The notes under the pieces: model-generated
The model's database searches: none
Told to the model about the DNA's origin: nothing
The model's input: only the letters and a program-made list of their open reading frames with translations
NCBI RefSeq assembly: GCF_004421105.1
Contig: NZ_CP038033.1
Location: 3,801,659-3,865,658 of the forward strand
Length of the DNA stretch: 64,000 bases
Direction: 5' to 3'
From: Nitrosococcus wardiae
GTDB lineage: Bacteria > Pseudomonadota > Gammaproteobacteria > Nitrosococcales > Nitrosococcaceae
Shown: piece after piece, positions 51,398 to 60,484 of the stretch
How positions within the stretch are numbered: the first letter of the stretch is position 1
Layout of the letters: every line of letters begins with the position of its first letter
Translations under genes and position numbers: made by a program

Positions 51398-52948
51398 ATG
51401 CCTTTTTCTGCTTACCCTTCGGCCCACTCCGCGACCTTCTTTGACAGAGAGGAGCGGCGGACGAATCCCCCACCCGCTAAGACTCCGATGACGGCAAGCG
51501 TCGAAGTCTCGGTACAGCGCTTTACCGCGCTCTTTGAGAATGCAACGCTGCCCCTGGCGATCGACAGTTATCAGCGGCCTTTTGTCTGGGAGACGAACAA
51601 GATCGCACAGTTGGTCACCGATTTGCGGGACTACAGCCGGGAGCGTCAGGAGAACCCTTCTCTGGAGTATTATATGGGCACGGTGCTGCTCCACAGGAAT
51701 CGGAAAGAGGGCCGGCTTTTCGTGATTGATGGTCAGCAGCGTCTCACCGCGTTGTCGGTACTGCATCATGTCCTGAGGGGAGAGTTACCCCCCCATCATG
51801 CGCTCCGCTATGGATCCTTCCAGTCGGTCACCCATATCCAACGGGCCCAGGCCTATTTGGCCGACGCGGATCTAAATGCCCTGGTCCGTGATGTATTCGA
51901 ACGGATCTGTTTCACCGTAATCGTGGTGGCATCAGAAGATCTGGCCTTTACCTTCTTCGATACCCAAAACCATCGGGGGGTCCCCTTAAATGCCACCGAT
52001 CTCTTGAAAGCCTATCACCTCCGGGCCATTCCAGGAGAGCACAGTCGTACCGAGCGCTTGCAAGAGGACTGTGCTGGGCGCTGGGAGCGCTTGCAGCGGA
52101 CTCCGCCGATCCTTGGCCATGGGGCCGATTTCGCCCCGACCCTCTTTCATGAGTTTCTGTGGCGGGCGCGGCGTTGGACCGGGCAGAAGTTGATTGCCCA
52201 CGAATCCTATGAGGATATCCTCCAGGAGTTTCAGGAGGACACCCTCCCCCCCGAGACGCCGGAGCAGGTCCCCCTCTATCCCACACGTTACAACTGCCTG
52301 GGTGCGGCGCTCGCGGTAACGCCCCAGGGGGAGCTTCGCTTGTTGCCCCACTCTTTGGCGCTCACCACTCATCCTGCGGAACTGCCCTTTGCGCTTCGTC
52401 AGCCGATCAGCAAAGGCCTGGGTTTTTTCCTCTATGCCGATAAATACACCCGCATGCTGACGCAGCTACTCAAGGAAGAGGATCACCCGGCGGAGGTGCA
52501 AGCCTTCAGGAAGCTGTATGAAGCGGTGATCGCCCACCTATCGCTATACCTGCGCGAGTTGTTCCTGCTGGCCAGTGTGATGTATGTGGATCAATTCGGG
52601 TATCGCCAATTGCTGCATTTTGCCCTGTGGCTCGAGCATGTGTTGGGGGCCATCCGGTTTGAAAAGCGCGCGATTTTTGCCCAAGCGCCCCTGATTTACC
52701 TGCGGGACAACCCCCTCAACCTATTGGATGTAATCGCCAGCGCCTTTCGGCCCGAGCAAGTGATCGATTATCTCAAGGCGGATCCACCGACGATCTATGA
52801 GCGCGAGGAGGTGGAGGACATCAACCCGGGAGAGGGCGTGCGGGGCCGCTACAAAGAACGGGTGCTGGAATATTACGGCAGGCAGGGCAGCCTGAAAGGC
52901 AAAGCGACATGGATCACCGAAGACTTTATTCGGGAGCAGTTGTCATGA
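51398..52948 (+). CDS. DUF262 protein (GmrS/ParB-like), first gene of a two-gene locus
   Basis: The 516-residue protein starts at ATG 51398 (AGGGAG upstream). Its DUF262 domain has PLAIDSYQRPFVW, YYMGTVLLHR and the nucleotide-binding motif FVIDGQQRLTAL, then FFDTQNHRGVPLNATDLLKAYHL. The C-terminal half is helical and lacks the HNH (DUF1524) domain. It overlaps the next gene by ATGA. In GmrSD-type restriction, DUF262 proteins use NTP and sense modified DNA. The paired arrangement recalls two-gene GmrSD-family systems. Confidence 0.88.
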   Translation: MPFSAYPSAHSATFFDREERRTNPPPAKTPMTASVEVSVQRFTALFENATLPLAIDSYQRPFVWETNKIAQLVTDLRDYSRERQENPSLEYYMGTVLLHRNRKEGRLFVIDGQQRLTALSVLHHVLRGELPPHHALRYGSFQSVTHIQRAQAYLADADLNALVRDVFERICFTVIVVASEDLAFTFFDTQNHRGVPLNATDLLKAYHLRAIPGEHSRTERLQEDCAGRWERLQRTPPILGHGADFAPTLFHEFLWRARRWTGQKLIAHESYEDILQEFQEDTLPPETPEQVPLYPTRYNCLGAALAVTPQGELRLLPHSLALTTHPAELPFALRQPISKGLGFFLYADKYTRMLTQLLKEEDHPAEVQAFRKLYEAVIAHLSLYLRELFLLASVMYVDQFGYRQLLHFALWLEHVLGAIRFEKRAIFAQAPLIYLRDNPLNLLDVIASAFRPEQVIDYLKADPPTIYEREEVEDINPGEGVRGRYKERVLEYYGRQGSLKGKATWITEDFIREQLS

Positions 52949-54797
52949 CCCTCCGTTCTCGCTTGCTGACCCTGCAGGACATTGACGAGCACCGTTACTT
53001 TTTTACGGTGCCCCTCTATCAGCGCCTCTATGTGTGGAGCGAGGACCAGATAGACACTCTACTGGAGGATGTGCTGGCGGCTTACCAGCAGGGAGAAGAG
53101 ATGCTCTATCTGGGCACGACCCTCGTGGTGGAGCGGGAGAGCAACGAAACCGGCACCACCTTTGATCTCATCGATGGACAGCACACCCTATGGATGATGA
53201 GCCTGGTGTGGCGGGAGCAGGAGGCGATGCAGCGGTTTTTGTACCACCAGGACAGTTCTAAAGGCCCTGCCAAACGGCCCCGCATCACTTTTGCCATTCG
53301 ACAAGACATCAACACCTTCTTTGCCGAGCGCATCGAGGGCAAGGAGAGCAGGTGTGTCGGCAGCCCCCCCATCGAGGATGCGCTCGCCACCCTCGAGTCC
53401 TTTGTCGAGGCGCGAGAGCCAGGGCTCGATCTCCCTCGTTTCACTCGGTTTCTGTTTGAGAAGGTGAAACTGGTGCTCACTCAGGTCCCTCCCCACACGG
53501 ATCTCAACAAGCTATTCGAGGTGATCAATCACCGGGGCCTTCAATTACAGCACCACCAGATTCTCAAGGCCCGCCTGTTGAGTTGGTTGGACACCACGGA
53601 GCGGCAACGCTATGCCTTGCTCTGGGAGGCCTGTGCGGATATGGGTCGCTATGTGGAGAAAAACCTCAAGGACCTCACCCAGGACAACCCCTCCTTTAAG
53701 GTTTCCGCCCTCTATGAGGATAAGGCGGGGGCCGAGGGTCGGGAAGACTTGGCCAGCGCCGAGAAAGTGCTCGAGGCACTCGCCGGTCCCCAGGCCACCG
53801 CGGAAGAGGACGAGCCGTTGAGTTTGGCTGCCATCCTTGAAGGCCCCACGGGGTCGCGCCAAAATAAGGACAGTGCCCCGCCGGCCGTGGATGATGAACA
53901 CTATGAGTCGGATGAGGTGCGCAGCATCATCAGTTTTCCCCTGCTGCTCCAGCATACCTTGAGAATTTGGCTTCAGCGTCAGGGTAAGGCCGATTTACCG
54001 AGGATTTTGGATAAAGAGCTATTAAGGCTGTTTGACGCCCATTTTCTGCAAGAGGGCGCCTCGGGAGCCCAGGTCAAGTCGTTTATCGAGCTGCTCTGGG
54101 AGATCCGTTACTGCTTTGACCAGTCGGTGATCAAATGGGTGAATACCGGCGAGGAGGAACGACAGCTCATTTGCGGCTACGGAAAAGTCCAGGCCCGTCC
54201 TGCAGCTTAGTGCGAGATCAGCCCGAGGGGAATGAGGGCTTTGCCCTGCTGCAAAGCATGCTCTACCATTCCCAGCAAATTACTACCCATTATTGGCTAA
54301 CCCCGCTGCTGGCGTGGCTCCATCGTCACCCGGGCAAGCCGTCGCAGCATTATGCTTACCTGCGCCATCTGGATAACCATCTGCTTTGCGCCGCCGATGA
54401 GCGTTCCCTGATTGAGCGCACCCGGGACTTTCTGGACAATCCCTGGCACCGCAATCCCCTGGATTGCCGTCTTCTAGAAGAAAACCTGGGCACTCGTTTT
54501 CCCCATTATTGGTTCTACAAAATGGAGTTTGTGCTGTGGTATCTGAAATCTCCCCAGATGAAGGAGAAGGATCCCAGGTGGGATAACTTCCGCATGACGG
54601 CGAAGAACTCGGTGGAACATATCTCGCCCCAGACTGCCCAGGAGGTGGATTCCAACACCGTATCCGAGGAGGTATTGGACACCTTTGGCAATCTGGCACT
54701 GGTCTCACGGAGCATAAACTCGGAATATGGCAACAAGCCCTTCAGGGAGAAGCGTGAGAGGTTTCGGGAAAGAAATAATACCATTCCTAATAATTAG
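52945..54797 (+). pseudogene. DUF262-DUF1524 (GmrSD-like) nuclease, frameshifted; altered DGQ motif
   Basis: ATG 52945 overlaps the first gene. The DUF262 part has FTVPLYQRLYVWSEDQIDTL, YLGTTLVVE, then FDLIDGQHTLWMM, where QR of the usual DGQQR is HT, and LFEVINHRGLQLQHHQILKAR. Near 54140-54190 the frame shifts. The next frame holds HYWLTPLLAWLHRHPG and the HNH domain, TAKNSVEHISPQTAQEVDS and LDTFGNLALVSRSINSEYGN. Corrected, it is about 615 residues. The nuclease residues are intact, and a single indel silences it. Confidence 0.82.
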
Positions 54798-55342
54798 GGC
54801 TCCAAAGTCGCCCACGAGCGCGTGCCCAATCGTTGGAGCGTACCGGGGAGAGCCGTGAACGCATTCCATGCCTCGCAACAGGCCTGCACAAGGTCCTCAT
54901 TATCCTTAAAGCACCGGTTAGCGAGGTCACGCTGGCGAAGGTGTTGCCACAGCAACTCCACGGGGTTGAGTTCCGGCGAAGCGGGCGGAAGTTTTAGCAG
55001 CGAAAGGTTGTTCCTCCCCTCGGCCGCCCGCTCACCATGCCAGCCCGCCCCATCGACCACAACGACCGCATGACGACCTTCAGCTACCCGCTCCGAAATC
55101 GCCTGCAAGGGGAGGGCCATCGCCTCGGTGTTTGCCACCGGCAACACGAGCCCCACGGCTTCATCACGGGCCGGGCACATCGCGCCAAAGACATAGGTGT
55201 AAGCGGACTGCTGTTGACGGACCACCCGCGGGCGGGTGCCACGGGGCGCCCAAAGGCGGGTGAGCGTGCCTTGCTGGCCTACCCGCATCTCATCCTGAAA
55301 CCCAATATCGACCTGGGTCCGTTCCACACCCTCGGGCAGCAC
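54794..55342 (-). CDS. IS630 transposase, catalytic part (orfB)
   Basis: The 182 residues begin in frame further upstream (FKKNFAEQVAAVLPEGVERT). They hold the DDE motifs IGFQDEMRVGQQG, VVVVDGAGWHGE and KLPPASPELNPVELLWQHLR. The upstream part is reached by -1 frameshifting from orfA at A AAA AAC. The type is unlike the other two IS630 copies in the window. Confidence 0.87.
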   Translation of the reverse strand: MLPEGVERTQVDIGFQDEMRVGQQGTLTRLWAPRGTRPRVVRQQQSAYTYVFGAMCPARDEAVGLVLPVANTEAMALPLQAISERVAEGRHAVVVVDGAGWHGERAAEGRNNLSLLKLPPASPELNPVELLWQHLRQRDLANRCFKDNEDLVQACCEAWNAFTALPGTLQRLGTRSWATLEP

Positions 55343-55347
55343 CGCGG

Positions 55348-55851
55348 CTACCTGCTCAGCGAAGTTTTTTTAAACCTCTCTTGTGCCTGGGGATTTCGCT
55401 GGGGGTGCTTGGAGCGGGCGCTGATCCAGGACAACCCGGCCCGATGCAGTACCACATACACCCCGCTAAGCGAGTACTCCACTCCAAAGTGTTCAGCAAG
55501 TAAGGCCCGGATCTCCTCTCCCCTCAGCCGTCCGCCTGAGCGCTTCGCCTGCGCTTGGGCAAGAAGCGCCTTCAATTGGGGCTCCTGCTCGGCTTTCAAC
55601 CGCCGTTTTGCTCCACCACCCGGCTGCTCGGCCAGTCCTTCTACACCCCCGGCCCTAAAACGCCTGAGCCATTTTAGCACCGTCTTCTCATGGACCTTGA
55701 GCATCATCCCCACTTCCCGAGGGCTTCGCCCCTCCTGAAGATGCGCCAAGGCCAACCATCGTACCCGGACCCGACCGTCCAACTCCCCTCGAGCCAATTC
55801 AGCAAAATCGTGCGCATATAATCTCTCAGGCAACTCTATCAAAGCAGGCAT
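55348..55851 (-). CDS. IS630 transposase, DNA-binding part (orfA)
   Basis: 167 residues. A long two-HTH region has WLALAHLQEGRSPREVGMML, then TVLKWLRRFRAGGVEGL and RLRGEEIRALLAEHFGVEYSLSGVY, then LSWISARSKHPQRNPQAQERFKK just before the slip site. The few residues after KK are an out-of-frame tail. Confidence 0.87.
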   Translation of the reverse strand: MPALIELPERLYAHDFAELARGELDGRVRVRWLALAHLQEGRSPREVGMMLKVHEKTVLKWLRRFRAGGVEGLAEQPGGGAKRRLKAEQEPQLKALLAQAQAKRSGGRLRGEEIRALLAEHFGVEYSLSGVYVVLHRAGLSWISARSKHPQRNPQAQERFKKTSLSR

Positions 55852-55939
55852 CGTTCTAGGTCTCCAGTTCCTCCTCCCTTTGTCCTACCACAATACCTTG
55901 TCACCACCCTCCTTGGAACTACAAAATTTAGAATTGGTA

Positions 55940-56137
55940 TTACTCCCCCTTTGCCCGGCCATCCAGCCAGGCCTCAATGTCCGACTCGCGGAAGCCTTTG
56001 GCACCGCCGGGCGTGAGTTCAATAGGTTGGGGAAACTTGCCCGCCTGCACCCAACGCCACAAGGTTGAGCGGGAGACTCCTAGGCATTTACAGGTTTGGC
56101 CAATACGGCGAATTTTGAGTGGATCTACACTCGGCAT
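55940..56137 (-). CDS. AlpA-family regulator/excisionase
   Basis: The 65-residue protein from ATG 56137 (TGAGGAT upstream) reads KIRRIGQTCKCLGVSRSTLW, RWVQAGKFPQPIELTPGGAK and GFRESDIEAWLDGRAKG, the AlpA winged helix. AlpA proteins activate integrase genes and promote excision of P4-type islands. It lies beside the decayed integrase on the left side of att repeat B, so it probably belonged to that island. Confidence 0.9.
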   Translation of the reverse strand: MPSVDPLKIRRIGQTCKCLGVSRSTLWRWVQAGKFPQPIELTPGGAKGFRESDIEAWLDGRAKGE

Positions 56138-56397
56138 GATAAAAATCCTCATGCTAAGTGCGTAAGGAGGTGACCCCATACGCACAGGATATTTCACCTC
56201 AAGGAGAGGTGGCCTATGCGCTGGGGGGTGCGCTTCCCTAAGAGGGCTGGCCGCCTAGGCGGAGTTCGCGCATCGGGAATACCACAACCACAGGAGAGGG
56301 GCTCCCGACTTCCCTTGCCAGCGGACTAAACGCCCCCGTTACCGGGTGACGTTAGTGCTCTAGCCTTTGTCCATAAAAGCGTCTTAATAAAATATTA
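56138..56397. other. Non-coding stretch between alpA and integrase scrap
   Basis: About 260 bases. I see no gene. A CCTC-rich part near 56190-56280 and an A/T-rich part near 56380 are likely regulatory leftovers of the alpA region. Confidence 0.4.
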
Positions 56398-56576
56398 TCA
56401 TATTCTGTCGCTTGTCAAGCGCGAGAATAGTAGTGCCACTATGTTGCTGCTTTGCTTGCCATCTACTATTTCCCTAAGCCGATACTTCCACGCTTCCAGG
56501 GCTTGTCGCTTTTCGGAGTCATAACTGTGGCGATCATAGATGCCGCCAAAGAAGGTTCCAACCAACACTTGGTATT
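56398..56576 (-). pseudogene. C-terminal remnant of a tyrosine integrase
   Basis: The minus-strand frame reads GGIYDRHSYDSEKRQALEAW, KYRLREIVDGKQSSNIVAL, then TGA. This is close to the end of the intact integrase at 56937-58139 (AVYDRHSYDPEKRQALEAW, KKLEAIIRGKES) and includes the catalytic Tyr region. Everything upstream of it is lost. It faces away from att repeat B and should be the former integrase of the island to the left. Confidence 0.85.
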
Positions 56577-56674
56577 GGTTGAGTATTAAATAATTAAACC
56601 ACTTTGTGCTGAGTAATTATGAGGCAAAGCTATACGGGTATCTTTCACCAAAATGCTAGCCATACTGCTAGCCA

Positions 56675-56764
56675 AAAATAAAAAAGGCCTACCACATGAT
56701 GGTAAGCCTTTGATTTCTCTGGTGGGCCATCAAGGACTCGAACCTTGAACCTACTGATTAAGAG
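56675..56764 (-). repeat. Attachment-site repeat B: partial tRNA-Lys(CUU) 3' end plus terminator
   Basis: Same 90 bp as 20953-21042 (three mismatches). On the minus strand the tRNA part runs from the anticodon stem CTGA (56768-56765) through CTCTTAATCAG to CCA at 56720. The 5' part of the tRNA is missing here also. It separates the old island (left) from the one with the intact integrase (right). Confidence 0.88.
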
Positions 56765-56893
56765 TCAGGCCTAAACCCTTTTCACCCTGTTTCAGGACTC
56801 TTCAAAGATATCAGTGTAAACATATATATAACAGCAATTTATCTTGATTTCTGTTCCACAGTGATTCAGACTATTTCATCTGTTGCTAAGTAC

Positions 56894-56916
56894 AAAAGTA
56901 TACCCAAAGTATACCC
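56894..56916. repeat. Tandem AAAGTATACCC sites before the integrase
   Basis: AAAGTATACCC occurs twice in a row (56895 and 56906), and once at 20937-20948 beside att repeat A. They may be integrase arm-binding sites or part of the integrase promoter. Confidence 0.45.
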
Positions 56917-56936
56917 AAGCAGAGGAATAGTTGTAT

Positions 56937-58139
56937 ATGAATTTTACCGATCGCGCCATCCGGGCGCTAAAATCACAGGATCAACGATATGAAGTACTCG
57001 AGGATGGGCGCACAGGGCTACGTCTGCGAGTATCGACAGCGGGACGCAAATCCTGGCTCTTCACCTACCGCAAGGGCGGTAAACTCAATCGAATTACCTT
57101 AGGGGTTTATCCCGAGATGAGCCTTGCCCAGGCGCGTGAAGAAGTCAGTCAGCGCCGATCCCTTCTCAACCGAGGGCTTGACCCCGCGCACATTGAGCGG
57201 ACCCACAAAGAGGAGGAACGCCAAGCTCCAACAATGGCGCAGCTTGCTGAACTCTACCTTGAGCGCTACGCTAAGGCAAAGAAACGCTCCTGGCGCGAGG
57301 ACGAGCGCCTACTAAAGAAAGATGTCCTTCCCCGCTGGGGTCACCGCAAAGCGAAGGATATTGTCCGGCGCGACGTGGTAATGCTGCTCGATGACATCAT
57401 CGACCGGGGCTCTCCCATTGTCGCCAATCGAACGCTTGCCTGCGTACGTAAGATGTTTAATTATGCCCTTGAGCGCAGTCTCATTGAGATGAATCCCTGC
57501 TCTGCCGTCAAAATGCCCGGTAAGGAACGAAAACGTGATCGGGTATTAAATGAAGAGGAGATTCGAACCTTTTGGCATGGACTCAAGGAAGCTCGAATAT
57601 TACTCCCGATCCGGCTTGCCCTGCAGCTGCAGCTTGTCACTGCACAGCGCAAAGGAGAGCTTATCAGGGCGGAGTGGTCACATTTTGATTTCGCCTCAGG
57701 CTGGTGGACGATCCCCGCCGAGAGAACGAAAAATCACCTGGCACACCGAGTGCCACTCTCCCCCCTCGCCCTTGAATCGATCGAGGGACTCCGGGGATTC
57801 CATCCTCTTTTCCTGTTTCCCTCCAGAAATGGAGAGAAGCCTCTCTTGGATACCTCTATTGACCATGCGGTTCGTAAAAACCTTGATGTGCTTGGAATCA
57901 CTCCCTTTACTCCCCACGACCTGCGCCGTACTGCCGCCAGCCACATGACCGGTATGGGGATTTCGCGTCTAGTCGTCTCCAAAATCCTCAATCATGCGGA
58001 AAACGGCGTCACGGCGGTCTATGATCGCCATAGCTACGACCCAGAAAAACGGCAGGCACTGGAGGCTTGGGGGAAGAAATTAGAAGCCATTATCAGGGGT
58101 AAGGAAAGCAATCCTGCCTCACTCGCCGCAGTGCGATGA
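56937..58139 (+). CDS. int: Tyrosine recombinase, P4-type island integrase
   Basis: About 400 residues. The N-terminal arm-binding DUF4102 domain has MNFTDRAIRALKSQDQRYEV, then GLRLRVSTAGRKSWLFTYR and LAQAREEVSQRRSLL. The catalytic domain has the first Arg in TAQRKGELIRAEW, HDLRRTAASHM, then LNHAENGVTAVYDRHSY with His and the nucleophile Tyr. All catalytic residues are present. It lies 170 bases from a tRNA-Lys-derived att repeat, its expected target. A TTG at 56931 is an alternative start. It overlaps the next gene by ATGA. Confidence 0.94.
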   Translation: MNFTDRAIRALKSQDQRYEVLEDGRTGLRLRVSTAGRKSWLFTYRKGGKLNRITLGVYPEMSLAQAREEVSQRRSLLNRGLDPAHIERTHKEEERQAPTMAQLAELYLERYAKAKKRSWREDERLLKKDVLPRWGHRKAKDIVRRDVVMLLDDIIDRGSPIVANRTLACVRKMFNYALERSLIEMNPCSAVKMPGKERKRDRVLNEEEIRTFWHGLKEARILLPIRLALQLQLVTAQRKGELIRAEWSHFDFASGWWTIPAERTKNHLAHRVPLSPLALESIEGLRGFHPLFLFPSRNGEKPLLDTSIDHAVRKNLDVLGITPFTPHDLRRTAASHMTGMGISRLVVSKILNHAENGVTAVYDRHSYDPEKRQALEAWGKKLEAIIRGKESNPASLAAVR

Positions 58140-58408
58140 ACAATTGGTACAGTCATCGATTCAAGCGCCAAGTATGGTTAACTAACCATGCCATTGAATC
58201 CATGGCCAAGCGCGGTGTCGTGCTCGATTCGGTGCTTGATTTGATAGAAACGGGAGAGATTAAGCCCCAGGAAGGCGCCCACGCTTGGATATTCAAAGGC
58301 TATCCAGAGCGTACTGATAATTTGATCTGTGCTGCCGTAATCGTGGAACAAGCAGTCATTGTGAAAACCATCATGGTGAATTGGACGTTAAGAGAGAAAG
58401 CCCCATGA
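58136..58408 (+). CDS. DUF4258-domain protein
   Basis: The 90-residue protein reads VWLTNHAIESMAKRGVVLDS, VLDLIETGEIKPQEGAHAWI and AVIVEQAVIVKTIMVNW. The N-terminal His-Ala and the Arg-Gly after it are the DUF4258 pattern of presumed toxins related to RelE-like folds. Its ATG overlaps the integrase TGA. The DUF2283 gene follows with a four-base overlap, a frequent pair. Confidence 0.85.
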   Translation: MNNWYSHRFKRQVWLTNHAIESMAKRGVVLDSVLDLIETGEIKPQEGAHAWIFKGYPERTDNLICAAVIVEQAVIVKTIMVNWTLREKAP

Positions 58409-58605
58409 AGATTACCTACTACGAGGATGATGACATCCTTTTTATTGAGCTGAGCAAGGGGAAAATTGTTAGAGATGAATCCGTAAACTGGAATATCAAT
58501 ATTGGCTATACCCGAGATGGCATCGGTGAGATTACCATTTTGGAAGCCCGCAAGGCGGGCTACTATCCCGTCCAGTTTGATAAGGTCGAAACCCACATCG
58601 CTTAG
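58405..58605 (+). CDS. DUF2283-domain protein, presumed partner of DUF4258
   Basis: 66 residues: MKITYYEDDDILFIELSKGK, then DESVNWNINIGYTRDGIGEI and TILEARK. This is a complete DUF2283 domain, which is often next to DUF4258 and treated as its antitoxin. Translational overlap with both neighbours means integrase, toxin-like and antitoxin-like proteins come from one message. Confidence 0.85.
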   Translation: MKITYYEDDDILFIELSKGKIVRDESVNWNINIGYTRDGIGEITILEARKAGYYPVQFDKVETHIA

Positions 58606-58777
58606 AGCTCTTCATCCAAGCCTAAACGCTCCTGAAAAGCCGCTTTTTTTGGTTTTTTCACTGATGTAGTGAAGAGATACCGCCGTTCAATTCTGCCATG
58701 TTCTTAAAAATCGTAAACTTCTGCCGATATCTCCATCCACATGAACCATCTTTAATCCCATCTCCAAGATTGGCCTA

Positions 58778-59518
58778 ATGCAAGAAAAATCGACCTTCCA
58801 CTCTTCCGCCGATACCCTTTGGCATAACGAGTCCCAATCGCTATCAGACCAAACTTTCTCTATTAAGCGAATCATCGAAGCATGGGCTCGCGAGGTTCAG
58901 GGAGAGGCGGATATCATGACGGTCATACTATATCTAGATGCTCGGGGGGACTTTATCGAATACGACCCTAATGTGGCGCGCTTTTTTACTCCCATGAATA
59001 GGCCCGAATCGAATGCTCGCGTCAGGGAACTTCATGAGGCCGAGTTTTATTCTGCAAGATTCCTCCCAGATGGGTTCGCTCAACATGAAATCGCTCTAGA
59101 GCAGGTCCTCGATTTTTGCGAGCGCCACCAGGTGCCTTATCCGGCCTGTCTCCCTCCCAAAAGCACCTTCGAACGACAGGCACGGCAACAGGGTCCGGAG
59201 CCCCGGGCCGGTTCGCCTCGCAATGCTGCCGCGATTCAGGCCAGGCAAACCACTAAGGCTGAGCGTAGGCAAAAACTCCGAGAGTTCTTTGAGGAAGCCC
59301 AAAAGCGGGCGGAGGAAAAGGGGCATCGTCCGATTCGAGAGGACGATATTCCGGTGACGAAGAAGGACTTCCTTGATGTCTTCTTCCGAGTCCACCCCAA
59401 GATATCCCGACGAAAAGAAAGCACGCTTGCCGACGATTTACATGCCATTGGCCTCCGCTTCCAGCCCGGCACAAGATCCCGAAAAAACAATACCTTAGAG
59501 CAACTTTTCCCCGTCTAA
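58778..59518 (+). CDS. Hypothetical protein of the P4-like island
   Basis: The 246-residue product is not recognised. Residues 1-110 look folded (LYLDARGDFIEYDPNVARFF, HEAEFYSARFLPDGFAQHEI). A Gln/Ala/Pro linker follows, then a charged helix (AERRQKLREFFEEAQKRAEE) and a final ~60 residues (KKDFLDVFFRVHPKISRRKE). It lies between the integrase operon and alpA, where islands of this kind carry unique genes. Confidence 0.5.
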   Translation: MQEKSTFHSSADTLWHNESQSLSDQTFSIKRIIEAWAREVQGEADIMTVILYLDARGDFIEYDPNVARFFTPMNRPESNARVRELHEAEFYSARFLPDGFAQHEIALEQVLDFCERHQVPYPACLPPKSTFERQARQQGPEPRAGSPRNAAAIQARQTTKAERRQKLREFFEEAQKRAEEKGHRPIREDDIPVTKKDFLDVFFRVHPKISRRKESTLADDLHAIGLRFQPGTRSRKNNTLEQLFPV

Positions 59519-59672
59519 AATAGGGGTAACCAGGTTACGATTTCCCCCTATTTTACGCTCTATTTACCTGAATTTACTCCCATTTTCTTTTCTGCGGGGT
59601 CGTGTATGCTTATGGCTGTAGTTGATTGGAATCAACTGCAAACAATTGGAATTTATTGAAAAGGAGCTTCAT

Positions 59673-59894
59673 ATGCAACGATATCTTCGATTCCCCGAAG
59701 TCTCGAAACGGACTGCCCGCAGCCGCACCTCCATCTGGCGAGATGTGAGGGCCAACCGCTTTCCAGCGCCTCGGAAAATTGGACCCAATGCGGTGGCGTG
59801 GCTAGAGGAAGAAATCGAGGCCTGGTGCGCCTCTCGACCTATCGTCTCTTATCACAGTGAAGAGACTGTTCCCTTAAAGTGTAATCAAAAGTAA
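59673..59894 (+). CDS. AlpA-family regulator
   Basis: The 73-residue protein from ATG 59673 (AAGGAG upstream) reads MQRYLRFPEVSKRTARSRTS, then IWRDVRANRFPAPRKIGPNA and VAWLEEEIEAWCAS, a standard AlpA HTH. It comes just before the primase gene, as in P4-type elements. It probably controls the integrase or the replication genes of the right-hand island. Confidence 0.9.
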   Translation: MQRYLRFPEVSKRTARSRTSIWRDVRANRFPAPRKIGPNAVAWLEEEIEAWCASRPIVSYHSEETVPLKCNQK

Positions 59895-59911
59895 CACGGA
59901 GATTTTTTCGT

Positions 59912-60484
59912 ATGGATACGAAACTTAGTCATGCTATTACCTATGCTCAACAGGGCTATCGCCTCTTACCCGTTAAGCCTAACAGCAAGGTGCCTTTCCT
60001 GAAGGAATGGACAAAAAAAGCCACGCGGGATCCGGCAATTCTTGAAGACTATTGGCGACAGTATCCCCAGGCCAATATTGGTCTGGCCACCGGGGAAGAC
60101 AGTGGTTGCTTCGTCCTGGATGTGGACGTCAAGAAGGACGCGCCGGGGGAGCAATCTCTTGAGGAACTAGAATCGGAATATGGAGTACTTCCCGAAACGT
60201 TAAAGGCCAAAACACCGACCGGGGGCTTCCATTACTTTTTCCGGCATCCGGGCGGGCGGCTCGGCAACCGCGCCAATTTTCGTCCCGGCCTTGATATTCG
60301 GGGTGATGGGGGGTATGTGCTGGTGGCGCCTTCCATAGTGGAAGGGAAGGCCTATGGCTGGCTGAATGAAGGCACGCCTCTGGCAGAGGCCCCGGATTGG
60401 CTGCTGGAACTCCTCCATGAGGGGCCAAAGCCGACGGTACCAGGGGATGGACCTCGAAGAGGCAAAGCTTCTTGTGCTCCATAA
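59912..60484 (+). pseudogene. Prim-pol domain of a P4-type primase-helicase (5' part of broken gene)
   Basis: The 190-residue frame holds a complete bifunctional primase/polymerase domain: HAITYAQQGYRLLPVKPNSK, ANIGLATGEDSGCFVLDVDV with the paired Asp, then TPTGGFHYFFRHPGG and NRANFRPGLDIRGDGGYVLV with the catalytic His region. After LLELLHEGPKPT the frame slips; the helicase part is in the +1 frame. In the intact family the two are one protein. Confidence 0.88.

Larger units (their letters stand above)
54794..55880 (-). mobile_element. IS630-family insertion sequence, copy 3 (different subtype)
   Basis: Two frames joined by a slippery A AAA AAC run (around 55365-55372) encode an IS630 transposase. 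The left end touches the stop of the DUF1524 frame. I could not fix the terminal repeats, so the borders are approximate. Confidence 0.7.

Noticed and set aside
56720-56768. Complete tRNA-Lys gene at att repeat B
   Set aside because: Only the anticodon arm, T-arm and acceptor 3' side are present; the D-arm and the 5' acceptor strand are missing.
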